A stretch of DNA of 5,455 nucleotides from Clostridia bacterium (GCA_017445685.1 JAFSTS010000267.1:1-5455); one strand, 5' to 3'; shown: positions 1 to 5,449, counted from the stretch's first letter. The notes: generated from the sequence alone by a model not told the origin. Translations and numbers: made by a program.

Positions 1-467
1 ATTGTGCGTTCTTCCTTTTCGAGAGAGGCAAGGTGTTTTTTGCGCTGAGTTTTATTCATGCTCAAAAAACCCTCAAAGGTAAATCTGCCCGTTTCCATTC
101 CCGAAATTGCAAGAGCCGTCGAAAAAGCGCACGGTCCCGGAACTGCAACTACAGGTATTCCTGCCTCATGGCACTGTCTGACAAGATCTTCGCCGGGATC
201 GGAAATCGCAGGCATGCCTGCATCAGTCACAAGCGCGCAGCTTTCTCCCGAAAGGATCCTTGCAACGATCATATCTCCGCGCTCGATTTTGTTGTGTTCA
301 AAATAGCTGACGGCAGGCTTTTTAATTTGAAAATGATTTAAAATTTTCATCGTAACTCTTGTGTCCTCTGCGGCAATGAAGTCACATTCGCACAAAGTCT
401 CAACAGCCCTCGGCGAAAGATCTCCGAGGTTGCCGATCGGAGTTCCGACAACAAACAGCTTGCTCAA
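1..467 (-). CDS. rsmI: 16S rRNA (cytidine1402-2'-O)-methyltransferase RsmI, N-terminal part
   Basis: Cytoplasmic SAM-dependent enzyme of the tetrapyrrole-methylase (YraL/RsmI) fold that 2'-O-methylates C1402 of 16S rRNA in the decoding centre. The 155 visible codons carry the family signatures in order: VVGTPIGNLGDLSPRA (residues 6-21), AEDTR (33-37), TDAGMPAISDPG (81-92), VPGPCAFSTALAISG (109-123) and FEGFLS (131-136). The last is usually FxGFLP, so a Ser replaces the common Pro. The family is about 270-290 residues long; the rest lies beyond the left edge, so this is an edge truncation and not a broken gene. The start is a TTG at 467: an in-frame TGA lies two codons upstream, the protein begins right at the conserved SKLFVVGTPIGN, and AAAGGA (484-479) is the Shine-Dalgarno, 11 bases away and overlapping the stop of the preceding gene. 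It is the third gene of the ogg operon. Confidence 0.95.
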   Translation of the reverse strand, partial: MSKLFVVGTPIGNLGDLSPRAVETLCECDFIAAEDTRVTMKILNHFQIKKPAVSYFEHNKIERGDMIVARILSGESCALVTDAGMPAISDPGEDLVRQCHEAGIPVVAVPGPCAFSTALAISGMETGRFTFEGFLSMNKTQRKKHLASLEKEERT

Positions 468-483
468 TTTTCAATCGTTCCTT

Positions 484-1212
484 TCAGGCGTCCTTTTCAA
501 AAAAAGACGAGTATATTTTCAAATATTCTTCGCTCGGCGTTTTATCGCTGTTATAAAGAATCAGCGGCGGCTCTGTCAAAAGCTTGTTTTTTCCGCCTTT
601 TCTGCCCTCGACAAGAACAAGATACGGAGCTGATTCGGGGTAATTCATGACAAACCTCAGCCGTTTCGGCTCAATGGAATTTTTGCGCATGGCTTCAAGC
701 ACATCGCACAATCTTTCTGACCTGTGGCATACGACAAATCTGCCCGAATATTTTAAAATGTCGCTTGCGCTTTTTGCAGCAGAAAAAATATCGCAGCAGA
801 TTTCGCAGCGGGCGATTTTTCGCGCTTGTGTGTCGCTTTGTTTTCCTGAATCTATTTCAAAATACGGCGGATTCATCGTCACCAAATCAAACGAAGAAGC
901 AGGAAAAATTTCTCTGATATTTTTTAAATCGTGATTGAAAATTTCCACCTTGTCTTCAAGGTGATTTTCCTTGACTGTTTTTTCAAAAAGATCGCACGCT
1001 TCACTTTGTATTTCAACTGCTGAAATTTTTTCTTTCGTCAGTTCATCTCTGAGAAAAATCATCGGGATAATTCCGCACCCCGTTCCGAAGTCGCAGAGCT
1101 TTTCACTTTTTTTGACGGCGGAAAAGTACGCCAAAACAACGGCGTCCGTTGTGAAAGAATGATCCTCGTTTGTATAGACAAAATAATTTTTTCCGATGTC
1201 TTCTTTTTTCAT
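484..1212 (-). CDS. trmN6: tRNA1(Val) (adenine37-N6)-methyltransferase-like protein (COG4123/TrmN6 family)
   Basis: A 242-residue class I SAM-dependent methyltransferase. The SAM-binding glycine-rich motif is DFGTGCGIIP (41-50), an acidic residue follows in AVEIQSEACDLF (65-76), and the catalytic NPPY motif of adenine- or glutamine-N methyltransferases is at 114-117 in FDLVTMNPPYFEI. The N-terminal FTTDAVVLAYF (20-30) is typical of the YfiC/YabB group, which makes m6A37 in tRNA-Val. The exact tRNA target here is inferred from family. An ATG further upstream in the same frame (1275) would put the start deep inside ogg. The start at 1212 is preferred because it follows the ogg stop by 4 bases, is preceded by GGGTGAG, and begins at the conserved MKKEDIGKNYFVYTNEDHSF. 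In Bacillus subtilis the homologues yabB and yabC (rsmI) are near neighbours with the GIY-YIG gene yazA between them; here yazA is absent and rsmI follows after 16 bases. Confidence 0.88.
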   Translation of the reverse strand: MKKEDIGKNYFVYTNEDHSFTTDAVVLAYFSAVKKSEKLCDFGTGCGIIPMIFLRDELTKEKISAVEIQSEACDLFEKTVKENHLEDKVEIFNHDLKNIREIFPASSFDLVTMNPPYFEIDSGKQSDTQARKIARCEICCDIFSAAKSASDILKYSGRFVVCHRSERLCDVLEAMRKNSIEPKRLRFVMNYPESAPYLVLVEGRKGGKNKLLTEPPLILYNSDKTPSEEYLKIYSSFFEKDA

Positions 1213-1216
1213 TTTC

Positions 1217-2053
1217 TCACCCGTTTGAAAAGCTTTCGGAATTTCTTCTCCAGTGGAAAAGATACTGCTGCGCAATTCCGCCGTATTCTCCGATACATTC
1301 AGGCAGACCGTTGGGATAAAGCTCCGAAAGTATTCTTTTTACCCAGACATCTATCGGGAACGCCTGAGTTTTTTCAAAGGAATAAAGCAGCGCGCACTCA
1401 GCTACTTTGGGGCCGACGCCGTTTATTTTCATCAGTTCGGCTCTGCCGTCTTCAATCGACGACGAAAAAACCTTTTCTATGTCGACTTCCTTTTTTGAGA
1501 TTTTTCTTGCGGCGTCAAGGATATATTTTGCTCGAAAACCTGCTCTCAAAACCGCAAGGTCTTCCGTTTCAAGCTCTGCAAGTTTTTCAGACGTCGGAAA
1601 AGCAAAATCTTCATCGGAAATTTTTTCTCCGAAGTTTTCGCAAAGCCGGTCGATTATTCCTTTGATTCGCGGAATATTGTTGTTTTGAGAAATGATGAAC
1701 GAGCATACCGTTTCCCAAGGCTCCTGATTCAAGACTCTGATTCCGTAAAATTCTTTAGTCGCTTTCAGCAGGTATTCGTCCGCCGAAAAAGAGTCGGTTA
1801 TTTTTTTATAATCGCGCGACAAATCAAAATATTTTTTCCAGATTTTTTCAAAGTCATTTTTCGTTGTGTTGTAGAAGATTACTTCATCGTCTTTTTGTTC
1901 AACATCGAGCGCATTTTTTCCGACAACTCCGTGCCAGATCCCGTCTTCTTTTTTTCTCCAGCGAAAAGCCTGTCCGCAGTCAAGCGACAAGCCGAGATCG
2001 AAACATTCTGTTTTTTGTAAAATCAGGTCGTTCCCCTGCTCAAACAGTTCCAT
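1217..2053 (-). CDS. ogg: 8-oxoguanine DNA glycosylase/AP lyase, Ogg1 type
   Basis: Base-excision-repair enzyme that removes 8-oxoguanine opposite cytosine and nicks the abasic site. The 278-residue protein has an OGG N-terminal domain with LSLDCGQAFRWRK (22-34), matching the SGQSFRWRE region of human OGG1. The helical core has FIISQNNNIPRIKGIIDRLC (119-138; SSNNNIARI in human), then the helix-hairpin-helix KINGVGPKVAECALLYSF (209-226) with the Schiff-base lysine K216, and the essential aspartate D235 in AFPIDVWVKRI (231-241). All expected catalytic residues are present. The frame stays open upstream to 2110, but the ATG at 2053 is chosen because GGAGG (2063-2059) sits 5 bases before it, the upstream stretch is hydrophobic and unlike the family, and the predicted promoter lies between 2110 and 2082. 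It is the first gene of a three-gene operon with trmN6 and rsmI. Bacterial Ogg of this type is known from clostridia; AlkA-like activity is the less likely alternative. Confidence 0.93.
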   Translation of the reverse strand: MELFEQGNDLILQKTECFDLGLSLDCGQAFRWRKKEDGIWHGVVGKNALDVEQKDDEVIFYNTTKNDFEKIWKKYFDLSRDYKKITDSFSADEYLLKATKEFYGIRVLNQEPWETVCSFIISQNNNIPRIKGIIDRLCENFGEKISDEDFAFPTSEKLAELETEDLAVLRAGFRAKYILDAARKISKKEVDIEKVFSSSIEDGRAELMKINGVGPKVAECALLYSFEKTQAFPIDVWVKRILSELYPNGLPECIGEYGGIAQQYLFHWRRNSESFSNG

Positions 2054-2081
2054 TTTTTCCTCCGAGAAAATACTTTTTATA

Positions 2082-2110
2082 ATTGTAACACAAAATAAAA
2101 AAATTGTCAC
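2082..2110 (-). promoter_or_regulatory. Sigma-A-type promoter of the ogg-trmN6-rsmI operon
   Basis: On the minus strand the -35 element GTGACA (2110-2105) and the -10 element TACAAT (2087-2082) are separated by exactly 17 bases, and TGT directly before the -10 makes it an extended -10. Each hexamer differs from consensus at one position. Transcription would start around 2076-2074, giving a leader of roughly 20 bases before the ogg ATG at 2053. No other convincing promoter is seen in the gaps inside the operon. Confidence 0.75.
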
Positions 2111-2214
2111 TTTATATCAGAAAATTTTAAAATTATTTTTTCAAAATTGTTGTCTGCATAATTGAAAGACTGCAGAAAAAAATATCTTTGAAATAAATTT
2201 AGGTTGGTGAGAAA
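2111..2214. other. Divergent A/T-rich spacer between ogg and the small membrane protein gene
   Basis: These 104 bases separate the divergent ogg operon and the 87-residue reading frame. They are very A/T-rich, with runs such as AAAATTTTAAAATTATTTTTT (2121-2141). A weak inverted repeat TCTGCA/TGCAGA (2153-2158 and 2171-2176) is present. I found no plus-strand -35/-10 pair with acceptable spacing: TTGAAA at 2162-2167 has no -10-like hexamer 16-18 bases downstream. How the small gene is transcribed is therefore unresolved. Confidence 0.5.
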
Positions 2215-2478
2215 ATGATAAAAGGTGTCAACAGACAAGTTGTGGAAATTACGCAGCCAAGCTGCGACTATTTTGAAAGAGTTGTATTTTTTGTAAAACC
2301 GGAGTTTTCGGCGGTCAGTCAGGGCACGCTTCGCGAAAGAGCAAACATCATGGAAAGCTCGGCAGGCTCTCCGCCGGCAACAAAGGTCAGGCGGAAAAGA
2401 CTTGCCGCTTTTCTTTGGTCAATGTTTTGTCTGGCTCTCGGAGTCGGCGCAGGAATACTGATTGCAAAGATTATTTAA
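2215..2478 (+). CDS. Small single-pass membrane protein of unknown function
   Basis: An 87-residue protein whose function I do not recognise. A polar N-terminal part, MIKGVNRQVVEITQPSCDYF (1-20) then ERVVFFVKPEFSAV (21-34), reads like a short folded domain of alternating hydrophobic strands. A Ser/Pro/Gly linker (49-55) leads to a basic patch KVRRKRL (57-63) and a C-terminal hydrophobic segment of about 20 residues (64-85) ending in KII. This is the layout of a tail-anchored protein, with the basic patch predicting a cytoplasmic N-terminus. From memory, similar short proteins beginning MxKGxNRxVxEI occur in Clostridia, but I could not check this. GGTGAG lies just before the ATG, and the same 12 bases GGTGAGAAAATG also start trmN6. 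Composition matches the neighbours. The HAD gene follows with its own promoter 5 bases past this stop, so they may be only loosely co-expressed. Confidence 0.75.
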   Translation: MIKGVNRQVVEITQPSCDYFERVVFFVKPEFSAVSQGTLRERANIMESSAGSPPATKVRRKRLAAFLWSMFCLALGVGAGILIAKII

Positions 2479-2483
2479 ATTGT

Positions 2484-2512
2484 TTGCCAAACAGGTCGGG
2501 TTGTGATACAAT
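2484..2512 (+). promoter_or_regulatory. Sigma-A-type promoter of the HAD phosphatase gene
   Basis: TTGCCA (2484-2489) and TACAAT (2507-2512) are separated by 17 bases, with TGA directly before the -10 as an extended element. Transcription would begin near 2518-2520, about 20 bases before the ATG at 2539. The promoter begins only 5 bases after the upstream gene's stop codon, so the HAD gene need not depend on that gene's transcript. Confidence 0.75.
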
Positions 2513-2513
2513 G

Positions 2514-2532
2514 TCCTCGAAAGAATCGAGGG
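2514..2532 (+). promoter_or_regulatory. Inverted repeat over the predicted transcription start and Shine-Dalgarno of the HAD gene
   Basis: CCTCGA (2515-2520) and TCGAGG (2526-2531) form a perfect 6-bp stem with a 5-base AAGAA loop, extended by a possible T-G pair (2514 and 2532). The right arm contains the Shine-Dalgarno GAGGG (2528-2532). The left arm overlaps the expected start of transcription, so the full hairpin would form only in RNA initiated further upstream. It could equally be a small DNA operator or a chance match. Confidence 0.4.
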
Positions 2533-2538
2533 ATGAAG

Positions 2539-3333
2539 ATGTTAAAAAACAAAAGGCTCTTTTTGTTCGACATTGACGGAACGATCGCCGTCGACAGCAC
2601 GCTTTACGACGGAAGCTTTGAGATGATGAATTTCATAAATTCCATCGGCGGAAAAGCCGTCTATGTGACGAACAATTCGGCAAAAAGCGTCAGCGACTAT
2701 ATCAAAAAATTTGCTCGCTGGAACATCAAAACGGACGAAAGCAGCTTCATGACGGCATCTACTGCCGCGTGCAGATATCTTAAAGAGAATTTCGGAAATG
2801 ATAAGATTTTTGCCTGCGCGACGAGATCCTTTGTTGATGAAATGAAAAACTTCGGCTTGAATGTCACCGAAAAAGACGAAGAAAACATAAAGTGCGTTAT
2901 CGTCGGATTTGACAACGAGCTGACTTATGAAAAAGCTGCTCTGACCTGCAAGGTTTTGCAGACAAGAGATGTCGAATATGTTGCAACAAACCCGGATCTT
3001 TGCTGTCCTGTCGGTTTCGGCGCAGTACCGGATTGCGGAGCGATTTGCAGAATGATAGAATGTGCCGTCGGCAGAACACCGTACTTTGTTGGAAAGCCAA
3101 ACCGTGCGATCGTCGACGAATGTGTTAAAAATACAGGCTTTTCCTACGACGAAACGATAGTCGTCGGCGACAGACTTTATACGGATATTGCCTGCGGCAT
3201 AAACGCAGGGGTCGAAACGGCTGTCGTTTTTACAGGCGAATGTAAGAAAAAAGACCTCAAAAAAACAGAATATCCCCCGACTTACGCTTTTGAAAATATC
3301 AGAGAATTTTTCGAAGCTATAAAGAACGGATAA
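2539..3333 (+). CDS. HAD-superfamily hydrolase, subfamily IIA (NagD-like phosphatase)
   Basis: A 264-residue cytoplasmic Mg2+-dependent phosphatase of the HAD IIA group. Motif I is FDIDGT (10-15), with nucleophile D11 and general acid D13. Motif II is VTNNSAKS (43-50) with T44. The lysine of motif III is K186 in GKPN (185-188). Motif IV is VGDRLYTDI (209-217), with metal-binding D211 and D216. The stretch between about 70 and 180 is the C2 cap that sets substrate choice, and includes CVIVGFDNELTY (119-130) and ATNPD (149-153), typical of the NagD/AraL/phosphoglycolate-phosphatase branch. The substrate cannot be read from sequence; small sugar phosphates and phosphoglycolate are family precedents. 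The frame extends up to a GTG at 2503, but that codon lies inside the promoter. The ATG at 2539 has GAGGG 6 bases upstream and gives the usual N-terminus, while the ATG at 2533 is too close to that site. It is followed by a strong hairpin. Confidence 0.92.
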   Translation: MLKNKRLFLFDIDGTIAVDSTLYDGSFEMMNFINSIGGKAVYVTNNSAKSVSDYIKKFARWNIKTDESSFMTASTAACRYLKENFGNDKIFACATRSFVDEMKNFGLNVTEKDEENIKCVIVGFDNELTYEKAALTCKVLQTRDVEYVATNPDLCCPVGFGAVPDCGAICRMIECAVGRTPYFVGKPNRAIVDECVKNTGFSYDETIVVGDRLYTDIACGINAGVETAVVFTGECKKKDLKKTEYPPTYAFENIREFFEAIKNG

Positions 3334-3337
3334 AGCA

Positions 3338-3372
3338 AAACTGCACAGTTTTACGACAAAACTGTGCAGTTT
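3338..3372. terminator. Bidirectional hairpin between convergent genes
   Basis: A perfect 15-bp inverted repeat (3338-3352 and 3358-3372) with a 5-base loop ACGAC, lying 4 bases after the HAD stop and 14 bases after the convergent kinase stop. The T-tracts are short: TTT then C on the plus strand, TTTTGCTTTA on the minus strand. Each arm is itself almost palindromic (AAAACTG, 2 bases, CAGTTTT), so the element holds four copies of AAACTG or its complement. Termination in both directions is the simplest reading. Confidence 0.8.
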
Positions 3373-3386
3373 CAAAACAAATCTGC

Positions 3387-4670
3387 CTATAAGGCAACAG
3401 TCAGAGTAAACTCTTTCTTTTCTTCGTCATAGCGAAAGGATGAACAGCCGCCGTATTTTTTTGCAATATCTTCGATTATTTTTGAGCCGTATCCGTGGTG
3501 CTTTTGATCATGCTTTGATGTGACCAATTTTCCATCGACCGTTTTAGGCGGAGTGTCGCAACTGTTTACGCATACTATTGCGTCGGTTCCTACAGCTTTG
3601 TTCATCGACAGACGGATCCGTCTTTCCTGTGAATTTTTTGCCGAATCTATTGCGTTGTCAAGGATATTGGACATCAGCGACACAAGATCGGTGTCGGAAA
3701 GTCTCGAAAAATCAGCAGTGACAATGTTTGTTTGAAAAGAAATTTTTTCAGCGTCGCACTGGATCTTATATTTATTCAGCAGCACATCAAGCTGTCTGTT
3801 TTCGGTAGCTCCCGAATAAGAATATGTCTGCAAATCATCATATATCTGATCGATGTAACTGTTGATTTCGGCATTGTCGGACATTCCTTTGATCACCAGC
3901 AGATGATTTTTTTCGTCATGCGCCATACGCCTGATATGCTCCGACTGAAAATCAAGAAGCTTGTAATATTCCTTGTCTATCCGGATTTTGTCAAGCTCGT
4001 TTTGAAGCTCGTTTATTTCAATATTTCTCTCTTCCGTATAGGCATAAAAAGCATAAGTCGCAATAACCGCAACTGAAAGCAGAATAACGCTTGAAGAAAT
4101 ATATATTTTCGTCAAACGGGAAATTTCGTTGTTTGCCAGCACTATCCAATAGACAAATGTAGCAAATGTCGTGCAAAGGGGATAGAGGAAAAGATATATC
4201 GGTGAGCTTGATTTCAGGTTAAGCTTTCTGTCCTTGAGTTTTCTGAAAAAGTATATCAGGATAGTACCTAAGGAAAGATATACTATCTTGCTCGCAGCCG
4301 TCCAGACAACGAAATGGTTTAAATCAGTGTTAAGAAGCTCCATATCGCCGACGCTTGAAAATGCCGCCATACATATAAACTCTGAAATAAGCTCTGTTAC
4401 CGATATGGAAACAGAGTTGACGATCAACTCCTTTATAGTTGTTTTGAAGCCTGCAAGTGAAAAAATAAATATGAAAACAAATGTTGCTATTATATTAAGA
4501 ACGGTTATGCCTGCAAAATAATACAGACAGAAAAAAGCAGAGAAACAAAGCAATCCCCAGAGAATTGTTTTGACGATGTTTTTTCTAACTGAATATCCGT
4601 TTAATAATATGGTCAGACTGATCAGAAATTCGACAAGAAAAGTAATGCTGTTGATTAAAAAATTCCTCAT
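3387..4670 (-). CDS. AgrC-like sensor histidine kinase with GHKL ATPase domain
   Basis: A 427-residue membrane sensor kinase of the HPK10 (AgrC/ComD) class. Six or seven hydrophobic segments fill the N-terminal half (about 4-24, 34-53, 57-76, 82-103, 119-142, 157-179 and 188-211), followed by a probable coiled coil (213-245). The phosphoacceptor box is RRMAHDEKNHLLVIKGM (247-263), with H251 in the HDxxNH signature of this class. The ATPase N-box is SNILDNAIDSA (334-344) and the glycine box is HHGYGSKIIEDIAKKYGG (391-408). The protein ends soon after, as expected for HATPase_c_5 proteins, so it looks complete and catalytically intact. The ATG at 4670 follows the regulator stop by 2 bases and has GAGGAG (4684-4679) 8 bases upstream, which indicates translational coupling. 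AgrC-type kinases often sense processed peptides exported by AgrB; neither AgrB nor a peptide gene is visible, so the ligand is unknown. Confidence 0.93.
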   Translation of the reverse strand: MRNFLINSITFLVEFLISLTILLNGYSVRKNIVKTILWGLLCFSAFFCLYYFAGITVLNIIATFVFIFIFSLAGFKTTIKELIVNSVSISVTELISEFICMAAFSSVGDMELLNTDLNHFVVWTAASKIVYLSLGTILIYFFRKLKDRKLNLKSSSPIYLFLYPLCTTFATFVYWIVLANNEISRLTKIYISSSVILLSVAVIATYAFYAYTEERNIEINELQNELDKIRIDKEYYKLLDFQSEHIRRMAHDEKNHLLVIKGMSDNAEINSYIDQIYDDLQTYSYSGATENRQLDVLLNKYKIQCDAEKISFQTNIVTADFSRLSDTDLVSLMSNILDNAIDSAKNSQERRIRLSMNKAVGTDAIVCVNSCDTPPKTVDGKLVTSKHDQKHHGYGSKIIEDIAKKYGGCSSFRYDEEKKEFTLTVAL

Positions 4671-4672
4671 TT

Positions 4673-5374
4673 TTACAGCTCCTCAATTTTCTGTAGTAAT
4701 ATTTTTCTAAACGGCGCTCTTGACCTGTATGCAATCGGAATGATGTTCCCGTTGTCCATAACAAGATTATCCCTTGTATATTTCGTAATATGGTCTATAT
4801 TTACGATATAGCTCCTGTGTACCCTGAAAAAATTTGAAGATGAAAGCTTTTCCTGCCAAAAGTCGATTTTATTTGACGACATGAATGTTCCTTCGCTCGT
4901 TACTACCATCGTAGAACGGCCCTTGATTTCTACAAGAATAATATCGCTCGAATACACTCTGCAAACGGAATCTTTGTCTTTTACCAAAATTTCAAGAATT
5001 TCGCTGTCAATAATTTTAACCGCTTTTTCAAGTCCGTCGATCATTCGTTTTGCGTCCAGAGGTTTCGTCAAAAATCTGAAGGCAAAATGATCCATTGCGT
5101 CGTCAAGATAATGATCAAACGCAGTAATAAAGAAAATCAAAACACGGGGGTTGAGCGACTTGATTTTTTCTGCTATCTGCGTTCCTTTCACATCTCCGAT
5201 CTCGATATCCAAAAACGCTATATCGTATCTTTTCAATTCACTTTCCAAAGCGGCCTGTCCGTCTGTAAACTCGTCAAAAAATACCTGCCGGAAATTTTCT
5301 TCAAAAAAACCTTCCGCTATAGTTTTGATTTCTTTTATGTATTGATATTCGTCATCGCAAATCAGGATATTCAT
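4673..5374 (-). CDS. LytTR-family (AgrA-like) response regulator
   Basis: A 233-residue DNA-binding response regulator. The receiver domain spans about 1-120, with acidic pair D7/D8, phosphoacceptor D56 in IAFLDIEIG (52-60), switch threonine T84 in FFITAFD (81-87) and K104 in FLTKPL (101-106). A LytTR DNA-binding domain follows (about 128-230), recognised by FFRVHRSYIVNIDHI (182-196), IKGRSTMVVTSEGTF (150-164) and the C-terminal IPIAYRSRAPF (212-222). LytTR proteins usually bind paired 9-bp direct repeats upstream of target promoters, often including autolysin, bacteriocin or quorum-sensing genes. The kinase gene follows directly, so the two form an operon and a cognate pair. The ATG at 5374 begins the usual MNILICDDE; AGAGG (5392-5388) lies 13 bases away, longer than optimal, so translation may be modest. 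Targets cannot be inferred from the window. Confidence 0.95.
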   Translation of the reverse strand: MNILICDDEYQYIKEIKTIAEGFFEENFRQVFFDEFTDGQAALESELKRYDIAFLDIEIGDVKGTQIAEKIKSLNPRVLIFFITAFDHYLDDAMDHFAFRFLTKPLDAKRMIDGLEKAVKIIDSEILEILVKDKDSVCRVYSSDIILVEIKGRSTMVVTSEGTFMSSNKIDFWQEKLSSSNFFRVHRSYIVNIDHITKYTRDNLVMDNGNIIPIAYRSRAPFRKILLQKIEEL

Positions 5375-5407
5375 AATCGAAATTTTTCCTCTCGCTTTTT
5401 CGCTTTC

Positions 5408-5413
5408 ATTATA
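5408..5413 (-). promoter_or_regulatory. -10 element upstream of the LytTR regulator-kinase operon
   Basis: On the minus strand a perfect TATAAT (5413-5408) would start transcription near 5402-5400, leaving a leader of about 27 bases before the regulator ATG. The place for a -35 element, 16-18 bases upstream, is occupied by a run of A residues, so there is no recognisable -35. There is also no TGn directly before the -10. Confidence 0.6.
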
Positions 5414-5429
5414 TTCTACAGCTTGATCG

Positions 5430-5449
5430 TTTTTTTTTTTTTTTTTTTT
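5430..5449. repeat. 20-base homopolymer (A on the minus strand, T on the plus strand)
   Basis: An uninterrupted run of 20 T on the plus strand, equal to 20 A on the coding strand of the regulator-kinase operon. It covers the -35 position of that operon's promoter. A tract of this length is prone to length change by polymerase slippage, and A-tracts in this position can act as curved or UP-like promoter DNA. No hairpin precedes it on the plus strand that would make it a terminator U-tract. Its exact length should be treated as uncertain, since long homopolymers are also a common source of sequencing error. Confidence 0.85.

Noticed and set aside
33..341. Plus-strand frames opposite rsmI
   Set aside because: The minus strand gives an unambiguous RsmI protein; the plus-strand frames have no motif and no initiation signal.
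1213..1275. N-terminal extension of the trmN6 frame into ogg
   Set aside because: It would overlap the ogg C-terminus by about 60 bases and adds 21 residues unlike the family. The ATG at 1212 fits the gene spacing better.
1159..1665. Plus-strand frame of 168 codons opposite ogg and trmN6
   Set aside because: Rich in Arg, Phe and Leu without domain motifs, and antisense to two well-supported genes.
2206..2217. Identical GGTGAGAAAATG at the starts of the small membrane gene and trmN6
   Set aside because: Both are ordinary ribosome-binding contexts; a 12-base match of this kind is expected from shared translation signals.
2251..2265. Hairpin CGCAGC-CAA-GCTGCG inside the small membrane protein gene
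   Set aside because: A 6-bp stem within coding sequence with no T-tract or adjacent start codon; likely chance.
2542..3375. Minus-strand open frame of 277 codons opposite the HAD gene
   Set aside because: It mirrors a clearly recognisable HAD phosphatase, encodes a Phe/Ser/Arg-rich sequence with no family motif, starts inside the terminator hairpin and has no ribosome site. It is a shadow of the opposite strand's codon use.
5378..5402. Weak CGAAA/TTTCG stem around the regulator's ribosome site
   Set aside because: Only 5 bp with a 15-base loop that leaves the Shine-Dalgarno exposed; too weak to claim regulation.
5420..5449. T-run as an intrinsic terminator of a plus-strand gene
   Set aside because: No G/C-rich hairpin precedes the T-tract and no plus-strand gene lies to its left; that region is the minus-strand regulator.
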